The position numbers were made by a program, and so were the translations under genes. Below are positions 36,231 to 44,756 of a stretch of DNA of 64,000 nt, in pieces; the stretch's first letter is position 1, and every line of letters starts with the position of its first letter. This DNA is from Brevundimonas huaxiensis (lineage in GTDB: Bacteria > Pseudomonadota > Alphaproteobacteria > Caulobacterales > Caulobacteraceae). The stretch lies in assembly GCF_014218725.1 (NCBI RefSeq), contig NZ_JABBJE010000010.1:1-64000 (forward strand), given 5' to 3'. The notes under the pieces were generated by a model that saw nothing but the letters and a program-made list of their open reading frames with translations, was not told the origin of the DNA and did not search any database.

Positions 36231-37346
36231 TCAGCCGGCCGTATTCACCTTCGCCACCACCGACATGCCCGGGGCCAGACGCTCGGCGGCGGGCTGGTTC
36301 GGGTCGATGCGGATGCGGACCGGGATGCGCTGGGCCACCTTGGTGAAGTTGCCGGTGGCGTTGTCGGGACGGATGACGCTGAACTCCGACCCGGCGGCGG
36401 GGGCGATCCTTTCGACATGGCCGCGCAGGGTCTGGCCGCCCAGGGCGTCGACGGTGATCTCGACCGGCTGGCCGACGCGGATATTCCTCATCTGCGTCTC
36501 CTTCATATTGGCCGTGACCCAGACCACGTCCGGCACCAGACCCATCAGTTGCGTGCCCGCGGTCACATACTGGCCCTGGCGCACGCCGATCTCGCCCAGA
36601 CGGCCGGCGCGAGGGGCGACGATGCGGGTGTTGGCCAGGTCGATCTGGGCCAGGCGCACGGCGGCCTGGGCGTTCTCGACGGCGGCGGCCAGGCTGTCGC
36701 GGCCGACGACGGCGGAGGTGACGCCGGTCTGAGCGATGCCCTCGGCGGCGCGGGCCTGGGCGACCTGGGCCTGGGCGCTGCGTAGGGCGGCCTCGGCGAC
36801 GTCCACATTGGCCTGGGCGACCCAGCCGCCGGCCTTTAGTGTGCGGGCGCGATTGGCGTCAGCCTGAGCCCGTGTCAGCGTGGCTTCGGCCGCGGCGATG
36901 GAGGCGCGCTGCTGGGCCACTGATCCGCGCGCCGACGCCTGGGTCTGGGCCGAGTTGGACAGGGCCGCCTCGGCCGAATGCAGGCTGGCCTCGGCCTGCT
37001 CCAGTCGCTGACGATAGATGCGGTCGTCCACCTGGGCCAGCAACTGGCCCTGCTGGACGGTCTGGAAGTCCTGGACCGGCACGGCCGTGACATAGCCGTT
37101 CACCTGCGGGCTGATGATCGTCACCTGGCCGCGCACATAGGCGTTGTCCGTGCGCTGGATCGCGCCCCGGAAGGGCGGCAACTGCCAGGCGTACAGCACC
37201 ATCAGAACGCCCAGCAGGGCGACACCGGCGGCGATGACGGTCCACATGACGTTCTTCCTCGGCGCAGGCGCGGGCGGAGCGGCGGCGGGCGCCTGCGGGG
37301 CGGCAGGGGCGGAAGAGGCGGGGGCGGGCGGGGCGGCGTCGGTCAT
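36231..37346 (-). CDS. EmrA/HlyD-like efflux membrane-fusion protein
   Basis: A 371-residue periplasmic adaptor of an MFS efflux system. The start at ATG 37346 is followed by a Pro/Ala-rich cytoplasmic segment and one transmembrane helix (about residues 40-60, NVMWTVIAAGVALLGVLMVLYAW). The biotinyl-lipoyl-like half-motif VNGYVTAVPVQDFQTVQQGQLLAQVDD is at about 90-116, a long alpha-helical hairpin covers 120-230, and the second lipoyl half and beta barrel follow (VAPRAGRLGEIGVRQGQYV). It is the last gene of the tetR-emrB-emrA operon, 13 bases after the transporter gene. Substrates cannot be predicted. Confidence 0.92.
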   Translation of the reverse strand: MTDAAPPAPASSAPAAPQAPAAAPPAPAPRKNVMWTVIAAGVALLGVLMVLYAWQLPPFRGAIQRTDNAYVRGQVTIISPQVNGYVTAVPVQDFQTVQQGQLLAQVDDRIYRQRLEQAEASLHSAEAALSNSAQTQASARGSVAQQRASIAAAEATLTRAQADANRARTLKAGGWVAQANVDVAEAALRSAQAQVAQARAAEGIAQTGVTSAVVGRDSLAAAVENAQAAVRLAQIDLANTRIVAPRAGRLGEIGVRQGQYVTAGTQLMGLVPDVVWVTANMKETQMRNIRVGQPVEITVDALGGQTLRGHVERIAPAAGSEFSVIRPDNATGNFTKVAQRIPVRIRIDPNQPAAERLAPGMSVVAKVNTAG

Positions 37347-37359
37347 TGTGGGTCTCGGT

Positions 37360-39060
37360 TCAGTCGGCGGCGGCGACGGCGGCGCTTTGGACCGCAGCGT
37401 CTGCATTGTTGTTGTTCTTGGCGTCGCGGCGCGCCTTCCAGCGCGGCCGCAGGTGGGTGACGGTCACCCAGGCGGAGCCCAGGGCCGCGATCACGGCGAT
37501 GACCAGAAAGACGTCGTTGTAGGCCAGCACATTGGCCTGTTGCGTCACCTGTCGGCCAAGCAGAACGGCGCCCTCGGCGTTCGCCAGCGCGGGGTCCGTT
37601 ATCGTCGAGGCATAGGCGCCCGACAGCTGGCGCAGCCGCAAGGCGACCTGCGGGTCCAGCGCCGAAATCCCGGCCGCCAGCTGGTTGGAATGATATTTCT
37701 CGCGGATGATCTGAAGCGTTCCGGTCAGGGCGGAACCGGCCAGACCGCCGACGTTCTGAAGCACGCTGAACATGACGATGAAGCTGATCAGGTTCTGCTT
37801 GCCTTGGGTCAGCACCTTGACGATGCCGATCATCAGCGCCGGGCCGATGAACATGGCCGAGGCGAAGGCGATCAGGGCCTGGCTGAAATACAGCTGCGCC
37901 GGGCGCGTCAGCACGGTCGAATGGCTGTCGATCCAGGCACCGACGGCGATCAGCGCCAGGGCGATGGCGATCGGCTTGTTCAGCTTGTCCATGTTCAGGG
38001 TGAAGGCGCTGACCAGGGTGCCGGCGATCATCGACAACAGGATGACGACGAACAGGCCGTGAAGCTGATCCGGACCTAGCCCGACGATGGTCAGGAAGCC
38101 CACCGCGCCGGATGTCTGTTCCGACAGCACGATGCGGATCAGCAGGATCGCCCCGAACAGGCGCAGCAGGTCGGGCCCTGTCAGCCAGCGGGTGTTGATC
38201 AGCGGGTTCTTGCGATTGTGCTCGACCAGGAAGGCGGCGGTCAGCAGGATGACGGACCCGATCAGGGCCCAACCGATCCAGGCGGCCTGCGTCCACCAGA
38301 CGATCCGCCCCAGACCCAGAGCCGCACAAAGCAGGGCCACACCTGGCGCAAACAGGGCGAAGGTCAAAAAGTCCAGCCGGTCGAACACCCGCAGCCGCTC
38401 GGACGGCGGCAGCTTGACCACCTGCACCGCCCCCCACGCGACCAGGCACAGGCCCAGCTCGAACAGATAGAAGGCGCGCCAGTCGCCCAGTTGCAACAGG
38501 CCGGGCATGACGAGGCGCGAAATCGGCACGGCGAAACTGGCCAGGCCGATGCCGATGATCAGCCCTTTGAGCCTATGCGCCGCCGGAAAGGCTTGGATAA
38601 TATAAAGAAAGCCCAAGCTGGAAAGACCCGCGCCCGCCATGCCGGCGATGGCCCGGACCAGCAGGGTCGATTGATAGTTGTCGACGAACAGGTGGGCGGC
38701 GCAGACCAGCACGAAAGCGCCCAGGAAGATCTGGGTGAACAGGCGCAGGCCGTACTGCATCCGGAACTTGACGAGGATCAGGTTCATGCAGGCGTTGGTC
38801 ATGACGAAGACGACCGGCAGCCAGGCGGCCTCGGTGATCGTGATCCCCAGCGAGCCTTGCAGGTTCTGGATGTTGGCGGTGACGGCGGCGTTGCCCAGCG
38901 ATCCGACCATGGCGACCAGCAGGCCGGTCAGGGCGTACTGTATCCGCATCGGCCAGGCGTGATCGGGGGTGGCGGGCGAGCCGGGCATCATCGGCCGCTC
39001 GTGCGGCTTCAGCGTCTCGACATACTCTTCCCAAGGCAGGTGCCAGTTGTTGCGGGCCAT
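37360..39060 (-). CDS. DHA2-family MFS drug efflux transporter, EmrB-like
   Basis: A 566-residue proton-driven exporter with about 14 transmembrane helices, the layout of the DHA2 (EmrB/QacA) family. Visible markers are the first helices (LTGLLVAMVGSLGNAAVTANI), the motif-A-like region after TM2 is weak, and a long C-terminal tail rich in Asn and Ala. Unlike typical EmrB the N terminus carries a 35-residue soluble extension (MARNNWHLPWEEYVETLKPHE). Its ATG overlaps the tetR stop (ATGA). It works with the adaptor gene downstream and an outer-membrane channel that is not in the window. Confidence 0.92.
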   Translation of the reverse strand: MARNNWHLPWEEYVETLKPHERPMMPGSPATPDHAWPMRIQYALTGLLVAMVGSLGNAAVTANIQNLQGSLGITITEAAWLPVVFVMTNACMNLILVKFRMQYGLRLFTQIFLGAFVLVCAAHLFVDNYQSTLLVRAIAGMAGAGLSSLGFLYIIQAFPAAHRLKGLIIGIGLASFAVPISRLVMPGLLQLGDWRAFYLFELGLCLVAWGAVQVVKLPPSERLRVFDRLDFLTFALFAPGVALLCAALGLGRIVWWTQAAWIGWALIGSVILLTAAFLVEHNRKNPLINTRWLTGPDLLRLFGAILLIRIVLSEQTSGAVGFLTIVGLGPDQLHGLFVVILLSMIAGTLVSAFTLNMDKLNKPIAIALALIAVGAWIDSHSTVLTRPAQLYFSQALIAFASAMFIGPALMIGIVKVLTQGKQNLISFIVMFSVLQNVGGLAGSALTGTLQIIREKYHSNQLAAGISALDPQVALRLRQLSGAYASTITDPALANAEGAVLLGRQVTQQANVLAYNDVFLVIAVIAALGSAWVTVTHLRPRWKARRDAKNNNNADAAVQSAAVAAAD

Positions 39061-39635
39061 CAGCGCGGCCCCCCGCGCGGTCTCAGGCCGTCAAGAACAA
39101 GCGCGCGGGTGCGCAGCGACACAGCCTGGCGCTCGGCTTCGTCCGCGCCCTGAAAACCGGCGCCCAGCAGGGTGGCGATCAGACGGATGTCCATCGGCCG
39201 CAGATCCTCCCTCACCAGGCCGGCGGCCTGGGCCCGCTTCAGCGGTGCGGCGCCCGCCTCCATCAAGCTCTGCCGCAACGGTGTAAGCGCATCTGGCGAC
39301 CGCACGTTCCGCACGACGCCGGCCAGTCCCGCATTGCGCACCATGTCCTCAGCCAGGCGGTCCAGAAACCAGAAGAAGGCCTGCGGATCATCGCCCTGTT
39401 CGGCAGTGCGCCGACCCAGGTCCGCAACGTCGGCCTCCAGCACCGCCAGAGCCAGTTCCGTGCGATCCGAGAAGTGCCGATACAGGGTGCCGCGCCCCAC
39501 CCCGGCCCGCTCGGCGATCAGATCCAGGGGCGCATCCAGCCCTTGGTCGGCGAAGACCGCGCGCGCGGCCTCCAGCACCGCCGCCCGGTTCAGAGCGGCG
39601 TCCTTTCGGACAGGTTTTTCGGCAGGGCGCGTCAT
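39060..39635 (-). CDS. TetR/AcrR-family repressor of the efflux operon
   Basis: A 191-residue regulator. The helix-turn-helix lies at about residues 25-55 (LDLIAERAGVGRGTLYRHFSDRTELALAVLE), followed by a ligand-binding domain. The start at ATG 39635 is preferred over an upstream codon at 39674 because the longer version would translate through the operator. It is the first gene of the operon with the EmrB- and EmrA-like genes, and the palindrome at 39648-39669 directly upstream is its likely operator, so autoregulation with induction by pump substrates is expected. Confidence 0.92.
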   Translation of the reverse strand: MTRPAEKPVRKDAALNRAAVLEAARAVFADQGLDAPLDLIAERAGVGRGTLYRHFSDRTELALAVLEADVADLGRRTAEQGDDPQAFFWFLDRLAEDMVRNAGLAGVVRNVRSPDALTPLRQSLMEAGAAPLKRAQAAGLVREDLRPMDIRLIATLLGAGFQGADEAERQAVSLRTRALVLDGLRPRGGPR

Positions 39636-39647
39636 GGTGAGGCGCGT

Positions 39648-39669
39648 AAATGGACACGACTGTCCGTTT
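39648..39669. promoter_or_regulatory. Probable TetR operator
   Basis: AAAtGGACA CGAC TGTCCgTTT is a near-perfect inverted repeat (5-bp perfect inner arms with extension) located 13 bases before the tetR start. Size and symmetry fit a TetR-family operator. Confidence 0.65.
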
Positions 39670-39681
39670 TGCAAGGGGCGG

Positions 39682-40191
39682 CTAGAGGGCTTTTTCCAGC
39701 ACCACGAATTCCAGCTCGGGCCGGGGCGGATCGACGGGGAAGGGGCGGGTTTCGCCGGTCGGGGCGTAACCGCGTCGTTCGTACCAGGCGATCAGTTCGG
39801 TCCGGCGGTGGATGACGGTCATCTCCATGCGGCGCGCGCCGAAACGCGCGACGGCTTCGCTTTCGGCGGCCGCGAGCAGACGACGGCCAAGGCCGGAGGC
39901 CTGCAAGGTCGGCTCGACCGTCAGCATGCCGAGATAGGCCAGAACGTCGTCGGCGCGGGTCACCTGGACACAGCCGATCAGCGCGCCCTCGCGATGGGCC
40001 AGCAGGATGACCCGGTCGGGATCGGCGATCAGGGCCGACAGCTCCGCCGCGCTGGTGCGATCATCGAACAGCAGGTCGGCCTCATGCGTCCAGCCGGCCT
40101 TGGCGGTGTCGCCGCGATAGGCGCGTTCGATCAGAGGATGCAGCGCGGCGACGTCGTCGGGCGTCGCCGCGCGGATGGCGATCGGCGTCAC
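39682..40191 (-). CDS. GNAT-family N-acetyltransferase
   Basis: A 169-residue acetyl-CoA-dependent transferase. Motif A is seen as LAYLGMLTVEPTLQASGLGRRLLAAAE (here about residues 84-110) with the Q/RxxGxG/A loop QASGLGRR, and the C-terminal strand as TVIHRRTELIAWYERRGYAPTG. Substrate unknown. Its ATG overlaps the stop of the S46 peptidase gene upstream by four bases, so they are probably cotranslated. Confidence 0.9.
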   Translation of the reverse strand: MTPIAIRAATPDDVAALHPLIERAYRGDTAKAGWTHEADLLFDDRTSAAELSALIADPDRVILLAHREGALIGCVQVTRADDVLAYLGMLTVEPTLQASGLGRRLLAAAESEAVARFGARRMEMTVIHRRTELIAWYERRGYAPTGETRPFPVDPPRPELEFVVLEKAL

Positions 40192-42266
40192 CGGCTGACG
40201 CCCAGCTCCGTCAGCAGATGATCCATCCCATAGACGTCGCGCAGGGCCACGGTGACGGCCTGGGTGGTGACGATCACGCTGCGGTTGGTGTTGCGATCGT
40301 AGCCATAGGCGTTGCGCTGGGTCAGGACGGTGGAATCGAAGTTGGCCCCGATGATCTCGCCTCGGGCGTTGACCGCGGGCGACCCGGACGAACCGCCGAT
40401 GGTGTCGGTCGAGACGGCCATGTCCATCACCGCATTCGGATCGATCCGGTCCTTGGCGGCCATCAGCTTGGGCGCGACCTTAAACGGTTCGGCGCCGGTG
40501 GCGCGGTCCCACAGGCCGGCGAAGGTGGTGAAGGCGCCGAAGCGCTGGCCCGGCACGTCGGAGCCTTCGACCTTGCCATAGGTCAGGCGCAGGGTGCCGG
40601 TGGCGTCGGGATAGACGGCGTCGCCATAGGCGGCGAAGCGGGCGGCCGCCAGCTGTTCCGACGCGCGGTCGGTCGGCGCCTTGACCTTATTTTCCCATTC
40701 GGTGCGGACGGCGCGGGCGTCGGCGTCGATCGACAGCACATACCGGATCATCGGATCGTCCGACGCCTGAACCGCCGCCAGGCCGCCGGTCCACAGGGCG
40801 CGACGCACGGCCGGATCGGCCAGCTTGGTGCCGGCGACGACGCGGGCCGACAATGCTTCGGGGCTTTCCTTGCCCAGCAGGGTGCGAACGTAGGGGCTGT
40901 CCACCGTCAGCCATTCGCGCGTCTTGGACAGCCACCATTCCAGCCGGATCTGCTCCAGCTCGGGATAGGTGGGTCGTTCGGCAAACAGGCCGGATTCGAC
41001 GCCCGGCAGGCGGCTGTCGGCGAACTCGGCCAGACGCTGGTCCGACGGCTTGGCCCGTTCCTGCGCGCCGCGCACAATGGCCTTGGCCCACTGGAACAGC
41101 TGCGATCCGCCGGCGACAGAGGTGGTCCCCAGGCCCGTGCCGCCTTCCAGCAGGGCGGTCGGCGCATAGAGTTCGCGCGCGATGGGCTGGACCGCTTCCA
41201 GCGCACCCCACGGATCGGGACCATTGCCGTTGGCGGCGGCGTAGCGCTGCATGAAGTCGACCTCGGCCGCAGCCTTGGCCTGGATGAACTGGGCGTCGGT
41301 CAGGGCGCGCATACGGCCCAGGCCGCGCTTGTAGGTGTTCTCCACGCCCACGATCGGGTCCATGGCGATGAAGGCTTGGTCCTCGCCCTCTTCGGAATAG
41401 CGGATCAGACGGCCGCGCAGCTCAGACGCGATCAACTGATCCAGCGGCAGGACCACGTCGCGGATGGTGGCCAGCTGGTCCATCGTCAGCAGGCGCTGGG
41501 TCGCGCCGGGATTGCCGGTGATGAAGACGGCCTCGCCCTCGGTCGGCTTGTCGGCGTTCCAGGCGAAGTGGATCGGCGTCTCGACCGGCTTGCCGTCCTC
41601 ATACAGGCGGATGAAGGCCGCATCGATGGCGAAGCGGGGGAAGGAGAAGTTGTCCAGATCGCCGCCGAAGGTCGCGGCGCGATCTTCCGGCGCCCAGGCC
41701 AGGCGCACATCGCTGTATTTGCGGTATTTGTAGAGTTTGAACTGGCCGCCCCGGTACAGGCTCACGACCTGGCAGCGGATCTTGGGATCGTTTCCGCAGG
41801 CTTCGGTCTCGATCCGGCCGGCCTCGGCCTCGCGCGCCTGGGTGAACGCCTGGCCCTCAAGCCCTTCGCCAGCCTTGTGCATCCGCTCGGTGACGTCGGA
41901 GATGTCGGTCAGGATCTCGGCGGTGGCGCCGGGGCATTTGCGCTCTTCCTCGCGCGTCTTGGGCGTGAAGCCCGTCTCGCCATACTGCTGCTGCGGCGTG
42001 GACAGGTTGGCCACGCAGGTGGCGACGCAGTGGTTGTTGGTCATCACCAGACCCTGGCCCGACACCACGCCCGCCGAACAACCGCCGAACTTTACCGACG
42101 ACAGCCGCACCCGATCCAGGAAGGCCTGATCGATATTGGTGCCCAACATCTGGTTGGCGCGGGCGATGGGGAAGTTGTCGTAGGTCCACATGCCTTCCTC
42201 GGCGCTGGCCGAGGTGGCGGCGACGAAAGCGAGAACGGCGGCGGAGGCGAGGAGAAGAGGGCGCAT
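40188..42266 (-). CDS. S46-family dipeptidyl peptidase (paralogue 1)
   Basis: A 692-residue exported serine peptidase of the S46 family (DPP7/DPP11 type), which removes dipeptides from peptide N termini in the periplasm. A signal peptide ends near ..ATSASA (residue 22). The chymotrypsin-like double barrel carries His79 in MTNNHCV, an Asp in the GGDLDNFSFPR region (about 215) and nucleophile Ser629 in GGSSGSP. Downstream of the serine it reads FDST where the paralogue has FDGN. Many structural Cys pairs are shared with the neighbour. It is about 180 bases downstream of the paralogue, with an inverted-repeat element between. Confidence 0.92.
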   Translation of the reverse strand: MRPLLLASAAVLAFVAATSASAEEGMWTYDNFPIARANQMLGTNIDQAFLDRVRLSSVKFGGCSAGVVSGQGLVMTNNHCVATCVANLSTPQQQYGETGFTPKTREEERKCPGATAEILTDISDVTERMHKAGEGLEGQAFTQAREAEAGRIETEACGNDPKIRCQVVSLYRGGQFKLYKYRKYSDVRLAWAPEDRAATFGGDLDNFSFPRFAIDAAFIRLYEDGKPVETPIHFAWNADKPTEGEAVFITGNPGATQRLLTMDQLATIRDVVLPLDQLIASELRGRLIRYSEEGEDQAFIAMDPIVGVENTYKRGLGRMRALTDAQFIQAKAAAEVDFMQRYAAANGNGPDPWGALEAVQPIARELYAPTALLEGGTGLGTTSVAGGSQLFQWAKAIVRGAQERAKPSDQRLAEFADSRLPGVESGLFAERPTYPELEQIRLEWWLSKTREWLTVDSPYVRTLLGKESPEALSARVVAGTKLADPAVRRALWTGGLAAVQASDDPMIRYVLSIDADARAVRTEWENKVKAPTDRASEQLAAARFAAYGDAVYPDATGTLRLTYGKVEGSDVPGQRFGAFTTFAGLWDRATGAEPFKVAPKLMAAKDRIDPNAVMDMAVSTDTIGGSSGSPAVNARGEIIGANFDSTVLTQRNAYGYDRNTNRSVIVTTQAVTVALRDVYGMDHLLTELGVSR

Positions 42267-42285
42267 GGGATGGAGCTCCAGAACT

Positions 42286-42430
42286 CTCCCTCCCCGGCCG
42301 GGGAGGGTGGCTGGCGCGCAGCGCCAGACGGGTGGGGGCGGCAGGCGATGAGGGCTCGGTCCTGTAAAGGATCGCCGAGCCCTCCCCGCCCGGTCGCTTC
42401 GCGACCACCCTCCCCGGAGCGGGGAGGGAG
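42286..42430. repeat. 145-bp inverted-repeat element between S46 genes
   Basis: Outer arms CTCCCTCCCC (42286-42295) and GGGGAGGGAG (42421-42430) are perfect complements. Inside, GGGGAGGGTGG pairs with CCACCCTCCCC, and AGGGCTCGG pairs with CCGAGCCCT around an apical loop. No coding capacity. It lies between the two tandem peptidase genes and belongs to the same general class as the elements at 18035 and 21078. Confidence 0.85.
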
Positions 42431-42448
42431 AAGCGTTTATGCGCCGTC

Positions 42449-44542
42449 TTAGCGACGCACGCCCAGTTCGCGCAGCAGGCGCGGCTGGTTGTAGACGGTG
42501 CGCAGGGCCTCGGTGATGGCGGCGGTCGAGACCGTCACCGTGCGGTTCAGTTCGGGGTCGTAGCCGAAGCTGCCGCCCAGCGAGTGGATGTTGCCGTCGA
42601 AGGCGGCGCCGATGACTTCGCCCTTGGCGTTGATCACGGGCGAGCCCGAGTTGCCGCCGATGATGTCGTTGGTCGAGACGAAGTCATAGACGGTCGACTT
42701 GTTGACCTTGCCCTCGGCCGCGAGCCAGTCCTCGGCCGCGTTGAAGGGCTCGGCGCCGGTGTTGCGCTCATAAAGGCCGCCGATCTGGGTGAAGGGTTCG
42801 ACCGTCACGCCGCGATAGGTCCAGCCCTTCACCTGACCGTAGGACAGGCGCAAGGAGAAGGTCGCATCGGGGTACAGGTTGGTGCCGTAAACCGCGAACC
42901 GGGCCTGGGCGATCTTTTCGCCGGCGCGGCTGGTCGGGCCGGACACGGCCGATTCCCACTGGGTGCGCACGGCTTGGGCCGCATCGTCATTGGCCAGGAC
43001 GAACTGGATCAGCGGGTCGCCCGAGGCGGCCAACTGCTCCGGCGTCATGGCCAGGGCCTGGGCGCGGAAGGCGGGATCGGCCAGACGCGTGCCGTCCACC
43101 AGACGCTCCGCGATCTGTTCGGGGCTTTCCTTGCCCAGCAGCGCCTTCACGTTCGCATTGTCGACCGTCAGATATTCGCGGGTCTTGGACAGCCAGAAGT
43201 CGAGATAGATCTTCTCCAGGTCGTTCGAGATCGGGGTCTCGGTCGCCAGGCGACGGCCCAGCGCGGCGATGTCGGCGTCCGAATAGCCGGCGCGACGCTC
43301 GGCGACGGGCTTGGCGCGTTCCTTGGAGGCGCGGACGATGGCCTTGGCGTAGCTGTACAGCGACGAACGCTGACCGGCCGCCGATTCCAGCTGGCGATAG
43401 GGCAGATACAGGTCGCGTTGGGCGGTCGAGGCGCGTTCCAGATCGGCCCACGGATCGCCGATGCGCTGGGCCAGGGCCGGGTCGGCGGCGACGCGCTGGC
43501 GCAGCTCCTGCTCTTCACGACGCTTGGTGGCCATGAAGGCCGGGTCGGTCAGGGCGCCTTGCTGGCCGTAGTTGACCTTGAAGCCGTTCTCCAGGCCGAA
43601 GATCGGATCGACCGAGACGCGCTTGGCCTCTTCGCCGGTCGTCGAATATTCCAGCAGGCGACCGCGCAGTTCGGAGGTCTGGATCAGGCTGATGGGCAGT
43701 TGCTGGTCACGCAGGGTTTCCAGCTGGGCCACGGTCAGCAGGCGCTGGGTCGAGCCGGGGTTGCCGGCGACGAAGGTGACGTCGCCTTCCTTGGGCGCAT
43801 TGGCGTTCCAGGTCAGGTGGTTCGGCGTGGCGACCGGCTTGCCGTCCTCGTAGATGCGCAGGAAACCGGCATCCAGGGCGTAGCGGGGGAAGTTGAAGTT
43901 GTCCGGGTCGCCGCCGAAGAAGGCCGCCTGGAACTCGGGCGCGAAGACCAGGCGCACGTCGTCATACTTGCGGAACTTGTAGAGCTTGTACTGGCCGCCG
44001 CGGTAGAAGCTGATGACCTGGCAGGTCAGCTTCTGATCGTCGCCGCAGGTCTCTTTCTGGATCTTGTCGATCTCGGCGGCGCGGGCCTGGACGAAGGCGG
44101 CGCCCTCAAGACCGGCGCCGGCGCCGGTCACGCGGTCGGTCACGTCGACGATGTCCGTTAGGATTTCGGCCGTCTGGCCGGGGCACTTCTTCTCTTCCTC
44201 GCGGGTGGCGGGCATCCAGCCGTTCTTGACGTAGTCGTTCTGAGCGGTGGACAGGTCCTGAACGCACGACACGACGCAATGGTGGTTGGTCAGCACCAGG
44301 CCTTCGTTCGACACCAGCGAGGCCGAGCAGCCTTGCAGGCGGACCGCGGCGTTGCGCACGCGGTCAAGCCACGCCTGATCGATATTGGTGCCGTACTTCT
44401 CGTTCACCGTGGCGATGGGGAAGTTGTCGAAGGTCCACATGCCTTCCTCGGCGCGGGCGGAGGTCGCAGGCGCCGACAGGACGGCGGTGGCGGCGCCGAG
44501 CGCGGCCAGAGAGGCGGTGAGACGAAGCGAGGGCAAGGACAT
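42449..44542 (-). CDS. S46-family dipeptidyl peptidase (paralogue 2)
   Basis: A 697-residue paralogue of the previous gene. The start at ATG 44542 gives a good signal peptide ending near ..TSARA (residue 31). Catalytic residues are His88 in LTNHHCV, an Asp in the GGDPDNFNFPR region and Ser634 in GGNSGSP, followed by AAFDGN, the usual S46 sequence. Amid close overall similarity the two copies differ in the substrate-side loops, suggesting different N-terminal residue preferences. Both face left and may be read from one promoter upstream of 44542. Confidence 0.93.
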   Translation of the reverse strand: MSLPSLRLTASLAALGAATAVLSAPATSARAEEGMWTFDNFPIATVNEKYGTNIDQAWLDRVRNAAVRLQGCSASLVSNEGLVLTNHHCVVSCVQDLSTAQNDYVKNGWMPATREEEKKCPGQTAEILTDIVDVTDRVTGAGAGLEGAAFVQARAAEIDKIQKETCGDDQKLTCQVISFYRGGQYKLYKFRKYDDVRLVFAPEFQAAFFGGDPDNFNFPRYALDAGFLRIYEDGKPVATPNHLTWNANAPKEGDVTFVAGNPGSTQRLLTVAQLETLRDQQLPISLIQTSELRGRLLEYSTTGEEAKRVSVDPIFGLENGFKVNYGQQGALTDPAFMATKRREEQELRQRVAADPALAQRIGDPWADLERASTAQRDLYLPYRQLESAAGQRSSLYSYAKAIVRASKERAKPVAERRAGYSDADIAALGRRLATETPISNDLEKIYLDFWLSKTREYLTVDNANVKALLGKESPEQIAERLVDGTRLADPAFRAQALAMTPEQLAASGDPLIQFVLANDDAAQAVRTQWESAVSGPTSRAGEKIAQARFAVYGTNLYPDATFSLRLSYGQVKGWTYRGVTVEPFTQIGGLYERNTGAEPFNAAEDWLAAEGKVNKSTVYDFVSTNDIIGGNSGSPVINAKGEVIGAAFDGNIHSLGGSFGYDPELNRTVTVSTAAITEALRTVYNQPRLLRELGVRR

Positions 44543-44756
44543 GAAGGCGTGTTTCCCAGAGCGTGGGACGGCCTGTCCCATCTGTTATGTTGTAACTAGC
44601 GCCGACGAAGGGTGGGCGCCAAGAGGCTGTAAGGCCCTTAATCCCCCGATTTCGAACCCGCAATGACGAGGGTTCACAAGCCTTACCCCGATTTAACTTG
44701 GCGGTGAGGGGGCGCACGGTCAGATAGGCGCACGTACCGGGGGTTTATCGACGACA

